From positions 1-64,000 of the forward strand of contig NZ_JAJALK010000008.1 of the NCBI RefSeq assembly GCF_020523825.1: a stretch of DNA of 64,000 nucleotides, read 5' to 3'. Both the position numbers and the translations under genes were made by a program. The notes beneath the pieces are model-generated. The model was not told the DNA's origin and made no database searches. It was given only the letters and a program-made list of their open reading frames with translations. This document shows positions 8,587 through 18,272 of the stretch, in pieces; the first letter of the stretch is position 1, and each line of letters opens with the position of its first letter. The stretch comes from Methylobacterium brachiatum (GTDB lineage Bacteria; Pseudomonadota; Alphaproteobacteria; Rhizobiales; Beijerinckiaceae).

Positions 8587-9842
8587 GCGGACTTTGAGCC
8601 TGGCCTGTACGGACTGCGTTCCCGCGCAGTAAAAGCAGGCACGCAGTCTCGTCTCGCTATCAGCGCACAATCCGGGATGCGCCCTTGGCCATCAGCGGAC
8701 TGCCCGGCTGGCATCTTGGCCATGGCCACTTGGTCCCTCCCCCCATTCTTGGCGGTGTAGAGTGCCATATCGGCGCAGTGCATCAGAATCTCGTATCCGC
8801 CCACACCGCACGCTTGTGCGATCCCGATGCTGACACTGACTCGCAGCTCAGGGAACTCGGCGACGAAAAGTTGCGCAAAGGTTCGGCGGAGTTCCTCGGC
8901 CCGGGCAAGGGCCTCCTCGGGGGAGGCATCCGGCAAAAGGCAGGCGAATTCCTCGCCGCCGAGGCGCCCCAGCAGCGCGTCCTGCGGCAGCAGGGAGGTG
9001 GCCATGGCGCAGAAGCTCACCAGCACCGCATCGCCGACCGCGTGGCCATAGCTGTCATTGACGGCCTTGAACCGGTCGAGATCAATAAGCAATAGTACAC
9101 TATCTCGATGCTCAGCCAGTATAGACTCGGCGGCTTTCGCGAAGGCGCGTCGATTGTGTACGCCCGTAAGCGCATCGGTAGAGGCGGCGATGCGCTGCTC
9201 GCGCTCGGCCCGCTCCTTCACAAGCGCCAAGAAGGTGAAGGCCGAGGCGATCGAGAACAGCATGGTCACGAAGCACAGGATCGCCACCCAGGGTGTGGCG
9301 ATCGGGTTGGATCCGAGTTGTGGTGCCGTCAGGGTCGGCGGGATCCGGACGAAGTAGACTGCACCATGAAGGCCTAGCACAGTGAAAGCCGGAACTCGGG
9401 AGGCGAGCCGCTCCGCGCGGCCGCGCCAGATCTCCACGGCGGCCGAACTGCAGTAGAGTGTCGCCACGGCCGAACCATATAGGATCCGCAGCGTAACTGA
9501 CGCGTAGAAGGCCGGAACCAGGCAGAGGACACACCAGAATATCGCGCCGACGAACGCAACGCCTAGGCGGATCGAACGACCCTCGAAGGAGCGGACGCCG
9601 CTCCAGATCAATCCATAAGCGGCCTGAACGAGCACGTTGGCCAGCCCGATGGAAAGCAGGTCAGGGACTTGGTCGCGTAGAGCGATGCCGACGGAACCGA
9701 TGGCGCCAATGAGATGTGCCGCTCCCCAGAGGCTCAGAGAGCGGGATCCCTGCGACTCACGCCCCGCTACCAGAAGTAACGTGCCAACCAGGAAAGTTGT
9801 CGCAGAGCTGGCGATCAGCAAGGTGGCCGGATCAAGGTACAT
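8583..9842 (-). CDS. Membrane-bound diguanylate cyclase (GGDEF), C-terminus altered by IS66 insertion
   Basis: About 419 residues from the ATG at 9842 (a TTG 15 bases upstream is possible; the protein then lacks a natural start). Six or so hydrophobic segments occupy the first ~210 residues, then a GGDEF domain with GRLGGEEF near residue 295 and the DALTGVHNRRAF, LIDLDRFKAVND signatures. The RxxD inhibitory site is absent, so product inhibition is probably weak. The stop codon TAA comes from the IS66 terminal repeat; reading across the target duplication, the original gene continued GAA AGA GCA TTT TGA, so four residues (Glu-Arg-Ala-Phe) were lost. This loss lies outside the catalytic domain and should not abolish activity. 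It makes c-di-GMP from GTP. Confidence 0.92.
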   Translation of the reverse strand: MYLDPATLLIASSATTFLVGTLLLVAGRESQGSRSLSLWGAAHLIGAIGSVGIALRDQVPDLLSIGLANVLVQAAYGLIWSGVRSFEGRSIRLGVAFVGAIFWCVLCLVPAFYASVTLRILYGSAVATLYCSSAAVEIWRGRAERLASRVPAFTVLGLHGAVYFVRIPPTLTAPQLGSNPIATPWVAILCFVTMLFSIASAFTFLALVKERAEREQRIAASTDALTGVHNRRAFAKAAESILAEHRDSVLLLIDLDRFKAVNDSYGHAVGDAVLVSFCAMATSLLPQDALLGRLGGEEFACLLPDASPEEALARAEELRRTFAQLFVAEFPELRVSVSIGIAQACGVGGYEILMHCADMALYTAKNGGRDQVAMAKMPAGQSADGQGRIPDCALIARRDCVPAFTARERSPYRPGSKSA

Positions 9843-9857
9843 GGAAGTCGCCAACAC

Positions 9858-10332
9858 TTAGTCTGAACAGGTGCGCGTCTATGCACTTCATTTCACTTCC
9901 GAGCCGATGAGATCGCTGACGCTCCGCTTCAACTATCAGTATAGCATGTCTTGATTGTGGCAGTAGACCGGCTCGCTCCGAAGCGCTGCATCGCGGAGGT
10001 GGACGTTTGCCGCTGCTCAGCCGACCGCCTCGCTGATCCATAATGAGTCTGGGCAGTATGTTTCCGCCTGATCTGGTTTGGATGGCCTGCGCGCCAAGTG
10101 CAAATCCGAAGCAGCCCTATGCGATTGAAGGATATTGCTCGGTACCTTGAGTATGATGGCTCTTAATATTGACTTTAATATTCATTCTTTGCAATCGCTG
10201 TTTGGCAATCATAACGATATGGGCGTTTTAATTCATAATGTGTCGAGGCGATTTTGCCAGCTATCCTTAAGGGTAGCGCAACGGATGCCGGTGCAGGGAC
10301 CGGCGCATCAACTCGGTATTTGGCAGTTCCTG
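9858..10332. other. Intergenic region upstream of the chemoreceptor
   Basis: About 475 bp between the divergently transcribed GGDEF and chemoreceptor genes. The part from 10130 to 10260 is AT-richer than its surroundings and probably contains the chemoreceptor promoter. An in-frame ATG at 10135 would extend the receptor by 66 residues, but that extension has no receptor-like features. Confidence 0.4.
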
Positions 10333-12012
10333 ATGCGTATCTCCCTGGCCCATAAACTCGTGGCCGTGATCAGCCTGCTCGGCCTCGTCGCCGCCGGCAT
10401 CTCCGGCTTTGCCCTCCGCCAAGCCGATCAGGAGCAGCAGCGCGCAGCAGCGACCGAAGCGGCCTGGAACGCCGGCCTGCAGGCGCGGACCTTGGCCCAG
10501 GCCATCGAGCACGCAGTGGTGCAGGCCACCGCGGTCTACACCGCCGAAGACACCCAGGAGGCCAAAGCCCGGCTCGCCGGGCTCCAGAGCGCCCTCACCG
10601 ATGTGGAACAGGCGCGCGGTCCCTTTCTCACTGCCATGGACGCGCAACTCTCGCCCGAGCGCAAGCGCAAGCTCGACCTCGCAGTGAAGGAGTTCATCGC
10701 CTATCAGACCGAAACAGCCGAAATGGGCCTGACCCTCTCGCCCAAGGCCGCCCTGATCCAGGCCACCGACGAAGCCACGGTGAAGAACCGTGAGCGCATG
10801 GTCGCTGAGATCAGCAATCTCGGACGCGAGATGCTGGCCCACCTCGACGCGCAGCGCGCAGCTGTCGCGGAGGAGCGCCATCGGGCCACACTGACCCTTC
10901 TGGTCGCGCCGGCCGTCGCTCTGCTTCTGGGTCTCGGTGTCGCCTTCTGGGTTCTCGCAACCCAGATCCAACGACCTCTGCACCGGCTCAAGGCCGCCAT
11001 GCAGGCGCTCGCTGCCGAGAAGCTCGACGACCAAGTCCCCTTCACGCGTCGCGCCGACGAGATTGGCGAGATGGCGCGCGCGATCGAGGCCTTTCAGGTC
11101 GCGCTGATCGAGAAGCGGGATCTCGACGCTGGCGCGGAGAAGCGAGCGGCTCAGGACGCAGTCCGAGCCCAGGTCCTGGCCGAGGCCACGCACGCCTTTG
11201 AGCTCGAGACCAAGCGAGCCGTAGCGAGCTTGGCGTGCTCGGCTCAGGCGATGCAGGCCACGGCCGATGCCCTGTCCGGCACCGCCGGGGACACGACGGC
11301 GCAGGCTACGCGCGTGGCGGTCGCATCGAGCCAGTCGGTCGAGGTGGTCAACAGCATCGCCGGTGCCGCGGAACAGCTGTCGAGCTCAGCCCGGGCCATC
11401 GAGGAGCAGGTACGGCACACGAGCGAGATCGCGGCCGCGGCCCTGGACGATGCGCGCGGCCTGGAGACGACCGTGGTGAGCCTGTCGCAGGCCGCCGGCG
11501 AGATCGGAGCCGTGGTGACGCTGATCCGCAGCGTGGCCGCGCAGACCAACCTGCTGGCCCTCAACGCGACCATCGAGGCGGCGCGCGCCGGCGCTGCGGG
11601 CCGCGGCTTCGCGGTGGTGGCGGCTGAAGTGAAGGAACTCGCGACGCAGACCGCATCCGCGACGGACCGCATCACCAGCCAGGTCGCGGCGATCCAAGCC
11701 GCCGCCGACGGGACGGTCGATGCGATCGGCTCGATCGGTGGCACCATCGCGGAAATGAGCAAGACGGCCTCCGACGTGGCCGCGGCCGCTGAACAGCAGG
11801 GACACGCCAGCCAGGAGATCGCCCGCGCTATCGCGGGTGCTGCGGCCGAAGCCCGGACCGTATCCAACAGCATCGGCGGTGTGCAAGAGGCGGCCGCCTC
11901 GAACGCGGCACAAGCTGATCAGGTCCGAAGTGGCGCCTCGCAGGTCAACACAGGCACCGCCAGCCTGCAGGCTGCTATCGACACCTTCCTCGACCGGGTT
12001 CATGCGGCGTGA
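10333..12012 (+). CDS. Methyl-accepting chemotaxis protein
   Basis: 559 residues from the ATG at 10333, which puts the first membrane helix ([18 protein letters not shown]) directly at the N-terminus; earlier in-frame starts at 10135 and 10285 exist, so the start is uncertain. A helical periplasmic sensor of about 150 residues is followed by a second membrane helix ([22 protein letters not shown]), a HAMP domain and a long coiled-coil signalling domain. The hairpin tip reads [17 protein letters not shown], followed by [14 protein letters not shown], which is the CheA/CheW contact site. It relays ligand binding to the chemotaxis kinase. No other che genes are nearby, so it must work with distant partners. 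Its neighbours are c-di-GMP enzymes. Confidence 0.93.
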   Translation: MRISLAHKLVAVISLLGLVAAGISGFALRQADQEQQRAAATEAAWNAGLQARTLAQAIEHAVVQATAVYTAEDTQEAKARLAGLQSALTDVEQARGPFLTAMDAQLSPERKRKLDLAVKEFIAYQTETAEMGLTLSPKAALIQATDEATVKNRERMVAEISNLGREMLAHLDAQRAAVAEERHRATLTLLVAPAVALLLGLGVAFWVLATQIQRPLHRLKAAMQALAAEKLDDQVPFTRRADEIGEMARAIEAFQVALIEKRDLDAGAEKRAAQDAVRAQVLAEATHAFELETKRAVASLACSAQAMQATADALSGTAGDTTAQATRVAVASSQSVEVVNSIAGAAEQLSSSARAIEEQVRHTSEIAAAALDDARGLETTVVSLSQAAGEIGAVVTLIRSVAAQTNLLALNATIEAARAGAAGRGFAVVAAEVKELATQTASATDRITSQVAAIQAAADGTVDAIGSIGGTIAEMSKTASDVAAAAEQQGHASQEIARAIAGAAAEARTVSNSIGGVQEAAASNAAQADQVRSGASQVNTGTASLQAAIDTFLDRVHAA

Positions 12013-12079
12013 GGCGGGTCACGCGCATTCTCGGCAGACCAGGCGCCCCAAGCGAGCCTGAGCACGTCGCGCCGATGAT

Positions 12080-12427
12080 CTAACCCGCGCGTCGTATGAA
12101 CGCTGCGTATCGCGCTCCAACCTCAGGGTTTGCGGGCCTGCCAGCCTTGTCGGGGGCCAGTTTCTTCGCCTTGCGCTTGCCGACCTTCAGCGCCGCGTCC
12201 GCATCCTCGTCGCCGGCCCGCTCGGACAAGGCAAAGTTGTGCAGGTCCGGCAGCGCATCCTGCCCCACAGGAGAGGTCTCAGTCATAGCGTAAAAGGCGG
12301 CTCGAACGATCTCCTTCTTGTTCGCCTCAGGGTACCGTTCCCGTATGGCGGCGCGCAAAGCCTTCGGCTTCATCCCCGGCGTCGCGATGCTGCGCAGCGT
12401 CGCCGCGATCTCCTCGATGGAGGCCAT
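12080..12427 (-). CDS. Hypothetical protein, 115 residues, lysine/alanine-rich C-terminus
   Basis: The ATG at 12427 is preceded by AGGAGGAAGGC, a near-perfect ribosome binding site, so the longer frame up to 12736 is rejected. The protein starts MASIEEIAATLRSIATPGMK and continues with a helix that has PKALRAAIRERYPEANKKEI; it ends in a basic segment (GKRKAKKLAPDKAGRPANP) that could bind nucleic acid. No family was recognised. Similar small basic proteins are common in Methylobacterium accessory regions. It is convergent with the chemoreceptor. Confidence 0.65.
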   Translation of the reverse strand: MASIEEIAATLRSIATPGMKPKALRAAIRERYPEANKKEIVRAAFYAMTETSPVGQDALPDLHNFALSERAGDEDADAALKVGKRKAKKLAPDKAGRPANPEVGARYAAFIRRAG

Positions 12428-12519
12428 GCCTTCCTCCTCTCTCAACGAACGCGTCACCTGCCTCTTAACACATGTGACGTTTCGATGACACGGACACACG
12501 CCCGGCTTCTTACCTGCGG

Positions 12520-12621
12520 TGGCTTGTTCACGCCGGCGTGAAGTCATAGCAGATCGACACGTTCCTTCCCGAGACCGGAACGCACTCAGGGCGCTCCTCT
12601 CAAAGGAGAGCGCCCGTTTTT
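12520..12621 (+). ncRNA. Candidate small RNA ending in an orphan intrinsic terminator
   Basis: Three consecutive dyads precede a T-run: the palindrome TTCACGCCGGCGTGAA at 12527-12542, the hairpin GTTCC/GGAAC at 12561-12565 and 12577-12581, and the terminator stem at 12589-12615. The terminator loop region contains CTCCTCTC, an anti-Shine-Dalgarno-like stretch as seen in several alphaproteobacterial regulatory RNAs. No protein gene on the plus strand lies between 12013 and here. The 5' end is unknown and the coordinates are a minimum guess. Confidence 0.35.
12589..12621 (+). terminator. Rho-independent terminator
   Basis: The stem GGGCGCTC (12589-12596) pairs with GAGCGCCC (12608-12615), followed by G and five T residues (12617-12621). 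It is oriented for plus-strand transcription. The opposite strand has no T-run. Confidence 0.8.
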
Positions 12622-13066
12622 GCCTCGCCGTATCGAGACCTCCGCGCGAGCGGCGAACCGTACGGTCCTCGCCGCTCACTGTTCCCGAAGCTGGTCGGCA
12701 CGCTGGCAAGCATCGACACTTTCTCCAGTTTGCCAACTAGTCGCGAGATTGAGGACTGGATCATAGCCCGGAGACGGCCCCCAACAGCGCGCTGGCTCAA
12801 AACCGGTTGACGGCATGCCACTCACTCGCAAATTTCTGACGGCTCCTTCTATTGCATATCTCATCCTCTCATTGCTTCAGCGCTGGCAGGTAAATCGGTC
12901 TTATACCCGAACCGGCCTCGGCAGGTGTGTCGGAATTGAGTAAGTATTGATCTCTTCCGATCGCCATTGAAGCGCCGCATCTCACGGCGGCTTCCCGATT
13001 TTAATCCAATCTCAACCGCCGCGTTGCATTGGTGATCTTATCTGTCTGTGCGATCTCCCCGGCGAC

Positions 13067-15925
13067 ATGTCGATCCAGGCTCAACATCGCCCATCCGACG
13101 CGTCGGGCAGCGCAGCTCACATCCTAAGCGAGCGTTGGTCTGCTGCTCGAAAGCCGGGTATGGCGCTGCCTCGCTACGAGGACGTTGCCCTTGGCACGCT
13201 CGGACGGTTCGCCGATAGCACCGCCATCGTGCGTCTCGATGGCGATGAACTCTCCATCGTGCGCATCGCACCACACGTCGCAGTTTGGCTGCATGGGGCG
13301 GCCGATGGTCAGTCCCCGCGGGAGCGCAGCGACTGCACACGGGTCCTGCGCCAAGTCGTGCACCGGGCCCTGCAAACCGGCCGGCCCGCGCAGGAGGCGG
13401 CCAGCCGCGTCGAGAACGGCGTCGTCGAAGTACATCAGATCCTGGTGTTGCCCCTGGAAACGCACTGGGGCTTTCCCGTCGCGCTCGTCCATGTCGGCGA
13501 ACCCGAGAGCCGATCCAGCCTCGTCGAACAGGTCTATCACTCGACTACCGAGGGGATCCTCGCGTTGATCCCCGTGCGTGATGTCGATGGTGCCCTGCAG
13601 GATCTCCAGATCGTCGCTTTGAATGCCGGCGCTGCCACGTTGATGCGCCAGCCGGCCAGCGCCCTGTTGTGGCAGCACCTCTCAGCGATCCGGCTCGGAA
13701 GCCGGGCGGAGGATATCGTCACCCGCCTGCACGCTGTCGTCGAGACTGGCGGCCGTATCGATTTCGAGCTGGATTATGTCGTCGATCAGAGGGAGTTGTT
13801 CCTCAAAGTCGCGGCCTCAACCTTGGGCGACCTGCTCGTGATCACGCTGGTCGACATCACGGAGTTGCGCACCCGCGAGGCGTCATTCCGGATGATGTTC
13901 GAGGCCAATCCGTTGCCGATGTGGGTCTGTGACGCTGCCTCGTTGCGGTTCCTCGACGTCAACGCCGCCGCGGTCGAGCATTACGGCTACAGCCGCGAGC
14001 GCTTCCTCACGATGACGGCTCTCGACATCCGGCCCGAGGCGGACCACGCCGCGGTCCAGGCGGTCCTGACGAACCGCGTGAGCCCCTACGACGGCGAGCA
14101 GATCTGGCGTCATATCAAGGCGGATGGATCCTCGATCGAGATCCTGCCGTACATACGTTCGCTGATCCTCAGGGGGCAGCCGGCCGTGCTGGTGGCTTCC
14201 ATCGACGTCACCCAGCGCCGACTCGCCGAAGCGGAGCTGCGAAAAACGCGCAGTTTTCTCGACACAGTCGTCGAGAACATTCCCGCGATGGTGTACGTGC
14301 AAGACGCAGTCGCACACCGTCTCCTCCTGCTGAATCGGTCCGGAGAGGAACTGCTCGGCGTGCCGCGGACGGAGCTGATCGGCGAAACCGCCCATGAGCT
14401 GTTTCTGGCTGCCGAGAAAGGGCCTGCCGCTTCTCGCGAAGAGCGCGTTCTCCTAACGTCTGATGGCGGCGCTCTCGTCGAAGAGCGCGAGATCAACACA
14501 CCCGCCAACGGAAAACGCCTCCTCCACATCAAGCAGCTGTCCGTCGCGGATGAGGCGGGACGGCCGCAATACCTGCTCGGGATCGCCGAGGACGTCACTG
14601 AGCGGCGCGCCGTCGAAGCGCGGATCGCCCACATGGCGCACCACGACCCGCTGACCGACCTGCCGAACCGAGCCTATTTCCGCGAGCGCCTGTGCGCCGT
14701 CCTGGAGCGACAGCAGCGCCGTCCGGACCAGTCCGCGGTGCTTTGCCTTGATCTCAACGGCTTCAAGGGGATCAACGATACGCTCGGGCACGCGGCCGGC
14801 GACGCGGTGCTGCGGGTGGTCGCCGAGCGCCTCAGGGCCTGCGTGCGCGCGGAGGACATGGTCGCCCGCCTGGGCGGCGACGAGTTCGCGATCCTGCAGG
14901 AGAGCGCGTCATCGCCCGAGGCGGCGGGCCACCTCGCGGCGCGCCTCGTCGAGCACCTGGCCCGACCGTTCACCGTCCTCGGGCAGGAGGTGGTGATCGG
15001 CGCCAGTCTGGGCATCGCCGTTCTGCCGGGCGACGGAACCACCCCCGATCTCCTGCTCAACAACGCCGATCTCGCGCTGTACCAGGCCAAGGCGGAGCGA
15101 CGCGGCACGTTCCGGTTCTTCGAGGCGGGGATGAACGCGCGGGTCCAGGCGCGCCGTGCGTTGGAGCGCGCGCTGCGGGAAGCGCTGAACACGGGTGCCT
15201 TGGAGCTGTACTACCAGCCGCTCATGAACCTGCGAGAGAACCGCATCATCGCCTGCGAGGCGCTGCTGCGCTGGCGTCATCCCGAACGCGGCTTCATCTC
15301 GCCGGCCGAGTTCATCCCGATCGCCGAGGAGACGGGTCTGATCGCACCGATCGGCGAGTGGGTCCTGCGCGAAGCGTGCCGGGAAGCGTCCACCTGGCCG
15401 GGCGAGATCAAGGTCGCGGTCAACCTCTCGCCGCTGCAGTTCCGGCAGCCGGGCCTCGTCCCCGCCGTCGTGTCGGCGCTGGCGAATGCGGGGCTCGATC
15501 CGAAGCGCTTGGAGCTGGAGATCACCGAGTCGGTGCTGCTCGTCGACAGCGACGCCAACCTGGCGGTCCTTCACCGTTTGCGCGACCTCGGTGTGCGCAT
15601 CGCCATGGATGATTTCGGCACCGGGTACTCGTCGTTGAGCTACCTGCGGGCGTTCCCATTCGACAAGATCAAGATCGACCAGTCCTTCGTGCGCGAGCTC
15701 GGCGCTAACCGTCACTGCGCGGCGATCGTGCGGGCGGTAGCCGGTCTCGGCGCCGCTCTCGGGATCACAACGGTGGCCGAAGGTGTCGAGACCGCCGAGC
15801 AGCGCGATCATCTCCAGCAGGAAGGCTGCGACGAGATGCAAGGCTACCTGTTCAGCCGCCCGCTGCCGGTCGCCGATCTCGCGCGATTGCTCGCCCAGCC
15901 TGAGGAAACCGCGCAGGCGGCTTGA
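13067..15925 (+). CDS. PAS-GGDEF-EAL dual-domain c-di-GMP enzyme
   Basis: 952 residues. A ~150-residue N-terminal region of unknown type is followed by PAS-like domains (the clearest around residues 275-390 and 390-520), a GGDEF domain with LGGDEFAIL near residue 603, and an EAL domain beginning with EALLRWRHPERGF near residue 730. The RxxD inhibitory site is present as RAED five residues before the GGDEF motif. The EAL domain has the expected ITESVLL, MDDFGTGYSSLSYL and KIDQSFV motifs, so both synthesis and hydrolysis of c-di-GMP are possible. There are no membrane helices; it is probably a cytoplasmic sensor. With the GGDEF protein at 8583-9842 and the chemoreceptor it forms a small signalling cluster. 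Confidence 0.95.
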   Translation: MSIQAQHRPSDASGSAAHILSERWSAARKPGMALPRYEDVALGTLGRFADSTAIVRLDGDELSIVRIAPHVAVWLHGAADGQSPRERSDCTRVLRQVVHRALQTGRPAQEAASRVENGVVEVHQILVLPLETHWGFPVALVHVGEPESRSSLVEQVYHSTTEGILALIPVRDVDGALQDLQIVALNAGAATLMRQPASALLWQHLSAIRLGSRAEDIVTRLHAVVETGGRIDFELDYVVDQRELFLKVAASTLGDLLVITLVDITELRTREASFRMMFEANPLPMWVCDAASLRFLDVNAAAVEHYGYSRERFLTMTALDIRPEADHAAVQAVLTNRVSPYDGEQIWRHIKADGSSIEILPYIRSLILRGQPAVLVASIDVTQRRLAEAELRKTRSFLDTVVENIPAMVYVQDAVAHRLLLLNRSGEELLGVPRTELIGETAHELFLAAEKGPAASREERVLLTSDGGALVEEREINTPANGKRLLHIKQLSVADEAGRPQYLLGIAEDVTERRAVEARIAHMAHHDPLTDLPNRAYFRERLCAVLERQQRRPDQSAVLCLDLNGFKGINDTLGHAAGDAVLRVVAERLRACVRAEDMVARLGGDEFAILQESASSPEAAGHLAARLVEHLARPFTVLGQEVVIGASLGIAVLPGDGTTPDLLLNNADLALYQAKAERRGTFRFFEAGMNARVQARRALERALREALNTGALELYYQPLMNLRENRIIACEALLRWRHPERGFISPAEFIPIAEETGLIAPIGEWVLREACREASTWPGEIKVAVNLSPLQFRQPGLVPAVVSALANAGLDPKRLELEITESVLLVDSDANLAVLHRLRDLGVRIAMDDFGTGYSSLSYLRAFPFDKIKIDQSFVRELGANRHCAAIVRAVAGLGAALGITTVAEGVETAEQRDHLQQEGCDEMQGYLFSRPLPVADLARLLAQPEETAQAA

Positions 15926-16288
15926 CGCACTCTGATGCGCGGCAACAGCTGTGCAGTCGGGGTGTGGACGGGACGACTGTCTGGTCCCGCCAACAAGGAC
16001 TTAGCGCGACCGTGCCGCTCGAGTGCCGCTCGTTTTCTTTTCTGATCAGCCATGGTCTTGCTTTGAGCCCCACGGCGGCTTCAACGCCGACCGCTAAGCG
16101 CGCGGCATTCGGTCTACGGTAGCTTTCGTCGTCGAACATCCTGCGCGTGTCGAACGCTTCACCATCACGAGCAGAGGCCCTCGCGGAGCTGCGGGATGTA
16201 ACGGTCCGCCGCTCTCCGCAGAAGGGCAGAGCTGGTGAAGAGTGGTTGACCCCGATCAAGCGGGTTATTTAGCTCCAGCCTGGTATAT
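15926..16288. other. Intergenic stretch, nothing recognised
   Basis: About 360 bp downstream of the c-di-GMP enzyme. Open frames here have no ribosome binding site and no recognisable product; no terminator with a clear T-run was seen. Confidence 0.4.
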
Positions 16289-16591
16289 TCAACTGAGGCG
16301 CTCGACTGTCGCATCGCGAGAGCCTGCCCTCTTGCCGTCGACGTGTGGCGTGTCTCCCGACGCAATGCGTCGCTTGGTCAAGCAGGCGCCAATCTCCTGC
16401 GCAGCTTCAGCATAAAGTTTGGCGCGCTGTCCTAACATATTCCGCGTACTGATAGTCCGATTGCTGCTCATCTTCGCGCGCGCCTTATCAGATTTGGATT
16501 GCAGCTTGTTGATCAGCTTCTCGTATGCTCCTTCAATCTTGGTGGAAATTTCATCGGCTTCCCGAGCCAAGCGATCTAATTTCTGCGCCAT
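16289..16591 (-). CDS. Small helical protein of unknown function
   Basis: About 100 residues from the ATG at 16591, which has GGAGG 8 bases upstream; an in-frame ATG at 16606 is less likely. The sequence is almost wholly charged and helical (KLDRLAREADEISTKIEGAY, then KLINKLQSKSDKARAK), consistent with a short coiled coil. The C-terminal 25 residues look disordered. No membrane segment, cysteine pair or enzyme motif. No family recognised. Confidence 0.5.
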   Translation of the reverse strand: MAQKLDRLAREADEISTKIEGAYEKLINKLQSKSDKARAKMSSNRTISTRNMLGQRAKLYAEAAQEIGACLTKRRIASGDTPHVDGKRAGSRDATVERLS

Positions 16592-16802
16592 GAGGTTCGC
16601 CTCCATCTTCCATACTGGAATCCGATCACCCTCTACGCGCGGCGGCCTTGATGCAGGTCAACGCATCCAGTGCGTCGAACGTTGAATTGCTCAGCGACCG
16701 CAGACCGGAATCAGCGACATCATCACGGCCGCGCCGAATGAGCACGCCTCGGAGCGCACCTTCGCGAAGCGGTCCGGAGCCTGACAACGAAGGGTCTCGA
16801 TC

Positions 16803-17009
16803 ATGGCCATGAACTCACATCCCGCTCACGAGCATCACATGCTTGCGGCGACGCACCATGCCGCGGCGGCTCATCATCACCACGAAGCCGCTCATCACCA
16901 TGCTCACGGCAACGCGGAAGAGGCGAAGCGCCACTCCACCAGCGCGCACGAGCATGCCGAACACGCGCATCGCCATACGGCCAACGCGCACAAGCATTCC
17001 AGCAAATGA
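16803..17009 (+). CDS. Histidine-rich small protein
   Basis: 68 residues, about one third His, with repeated HH, AHHHH and EHAEHAH motifs and many Ala residues. An AGGG sequence lies a few bases before the ATG. Such His/Ala-rich peptides can buffer or bind nickel, zinc or copper; this is inference from composition. No metal transporter or chaperone gene adjoins it. The opposite strand frame is an antisense image with low-complexity Met/Val content and is not a gene. Confidence 0.65.
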   Translation: MAMNSHPAHEHHMLAATHHAAAAHHHHEAAHHHAHGNAEEAKRHSTSAHEHAEHAHRHTANAHKHSSK

Positions 17010-17419
17010 TTAGAGAGGCAGGACGCGACTTTCGAACGGCGCCCTGCCCAAGGCCGCGCGGACAGATCGTCGGTCGCCCCCGATGCGATCAGCGGCCCGG
17101 CTCTATACTGCCCTGAACCGGGCCGCTTACGAACTTTTTCGCAACAAGGGATCGTAGGATCTACTCGGTATGAGCCTCAACCTGCTGCGGGGTGTGATCG
17201 TCGCCCGTTGGCTTTGGGCGGTACGATCCTATTGGTGAGACGTTGCGACAAGAAGCTGGCGGTCGGATATCTTGCCCTTAGCCGCGGCGCGATGGCACGA
17301 AATGCTGGCTGCGACGGCAGCAACAACGCATGCACGCAGATGCTGGGTGGTGAACATAGGATCTCCTTGAGCGTCACCTCAGCACTCGGTGTCGAACAGC
17401 CGCCGCAGAATGGCCGAGC
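17010..17419. other. Intergenic stretch, nothing recognised
   Basis: About 410 bp. An open frame at 17208-17423 (plus) has no ribosome binding site or family resemblance and is not listed as a gene. Confidence 0.4.
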
Positions 17420-17692
17420 ATGAGCAACGTCGTCTCCTTTCCAAACGACCGAAGCCGCAGCGGTTATGGCAGACAAGCGATCGTCGTGACCGTTACCGAT
17501 CACGACAGGTCGATGCTCACGACCATTGCGATCTTCGCGCCGTCCAAACCGGTGTGCTTACTCGTACCGATCGAGCCCGTGCGGCGGATGCGCGCCATCG
17601 CCGCGCTACGCTACGCGCTTACCAGGCTCGAAACGCCCAAAACCGACCCTGAACTCGATCCTGAGCTCGGATCCGACGGGACACTGCTCTGA
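17420..17692 (+). CDS. Hypothetical protein, 90 residues
   Basis: Starts MSNVVSFPNDRSRSG, a start style common in small alphaproteobacterial proteins, and contains a hydrophobic central part (AIVVTVTDHDRSMLTTIAIF and KPVCLLVPIEPV). The C-terminus is acidic. The upstream ribosome binding site is weak and no homologue is recognised, so it is only moderately supported. Confidence 0.4.
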   Translation: MSNVVSFPNDRSRSGYGRQAIVVTVTDHDRSMLTTIAIFAPSKPVCLLVPIEPVRRMRAIAALRYALTRLETPKTDPELDPELGSDGTLL

Positions 17693-18272
17693 CGCAGCGG
17701 CGACTGGACGAAATAACTCTGACCTGACGACAGCGCGTGTCAACCATCCACTTTGAACCGAAGATGCTTTGTCATCCGCTAGTTCTTCATGAGCTTCGGC
17801 TGCGGCCGTCAAATGCTCGTGCGTACGACCCCGCGATTCGACGAAGTGTGGTTCACACGGGTTCGGCTGCCTCGCGGCCCCGGCCCCCGTTCGGCCCAAA
17901 CCTCATTTGGTACGGCGGAACGGCCACCAAGAACGGGGCTGATTGATCGCTTGGCACTGGCTAGCCGAGGTTTTGGCCGGCGGCCGCCGCAGGTTCTAAG
18001 CGCGGGATGCGACCACGCGAGGGCCGCCGCTGCCGTCCGTGACGCGGCGCACCGGGAAGTAGGCGGCCTTTCTCGACGCGTTCGGCTATGTCCGGGCGGT
18101 CGCGCTTGCGGCGAGCAGCGAAGTCGCCGGCTGAAGTGCCGCCGCAGTTCCGGGCTCTAACCGTAATATTATTACAGCTAGTGGCGCGCCGGCCCAACGT
18201 AGCCGTTGATTCAGATCAAAACGCAACTGAGCGCGGGGTGCATCTTGCCTTTCCTAAGCAGGGAGCAGGCTC
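17693..18272. other. Intergenic stretch, no gene recognised
   Basis: About 580 bp with overlapping open frames on both strands, none with a ribosome binding site or family resemblance. An AT palindrome GTAATATTATTAC lies at 18163-18175 but has no evident partner features. Confidence 0.4.

Larger units (their letters stand above)
12428..13066. other. Intergenic region with palindrome, hairpins and a terminator
   Basis: 640 bp between the 115-residue protein gene and the PAS-GGDEF-EAL gene. It holds a 16-bp palindrome, a small hairpin and a strong plus-strand terminator (listed separately) that no plus-strand protein gene accounts for. The part from 12740 to 13066 shows nothing I can name. Confidence 0.5.

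Noticed and set aside
18163..18175. GTAATATTATTAC palindrome resembling a rolling-circle nick site
   Set aside because: No Rep gene, no flanking stem typical of such origins, and a simple AT palindrome of this size can occur by chance.
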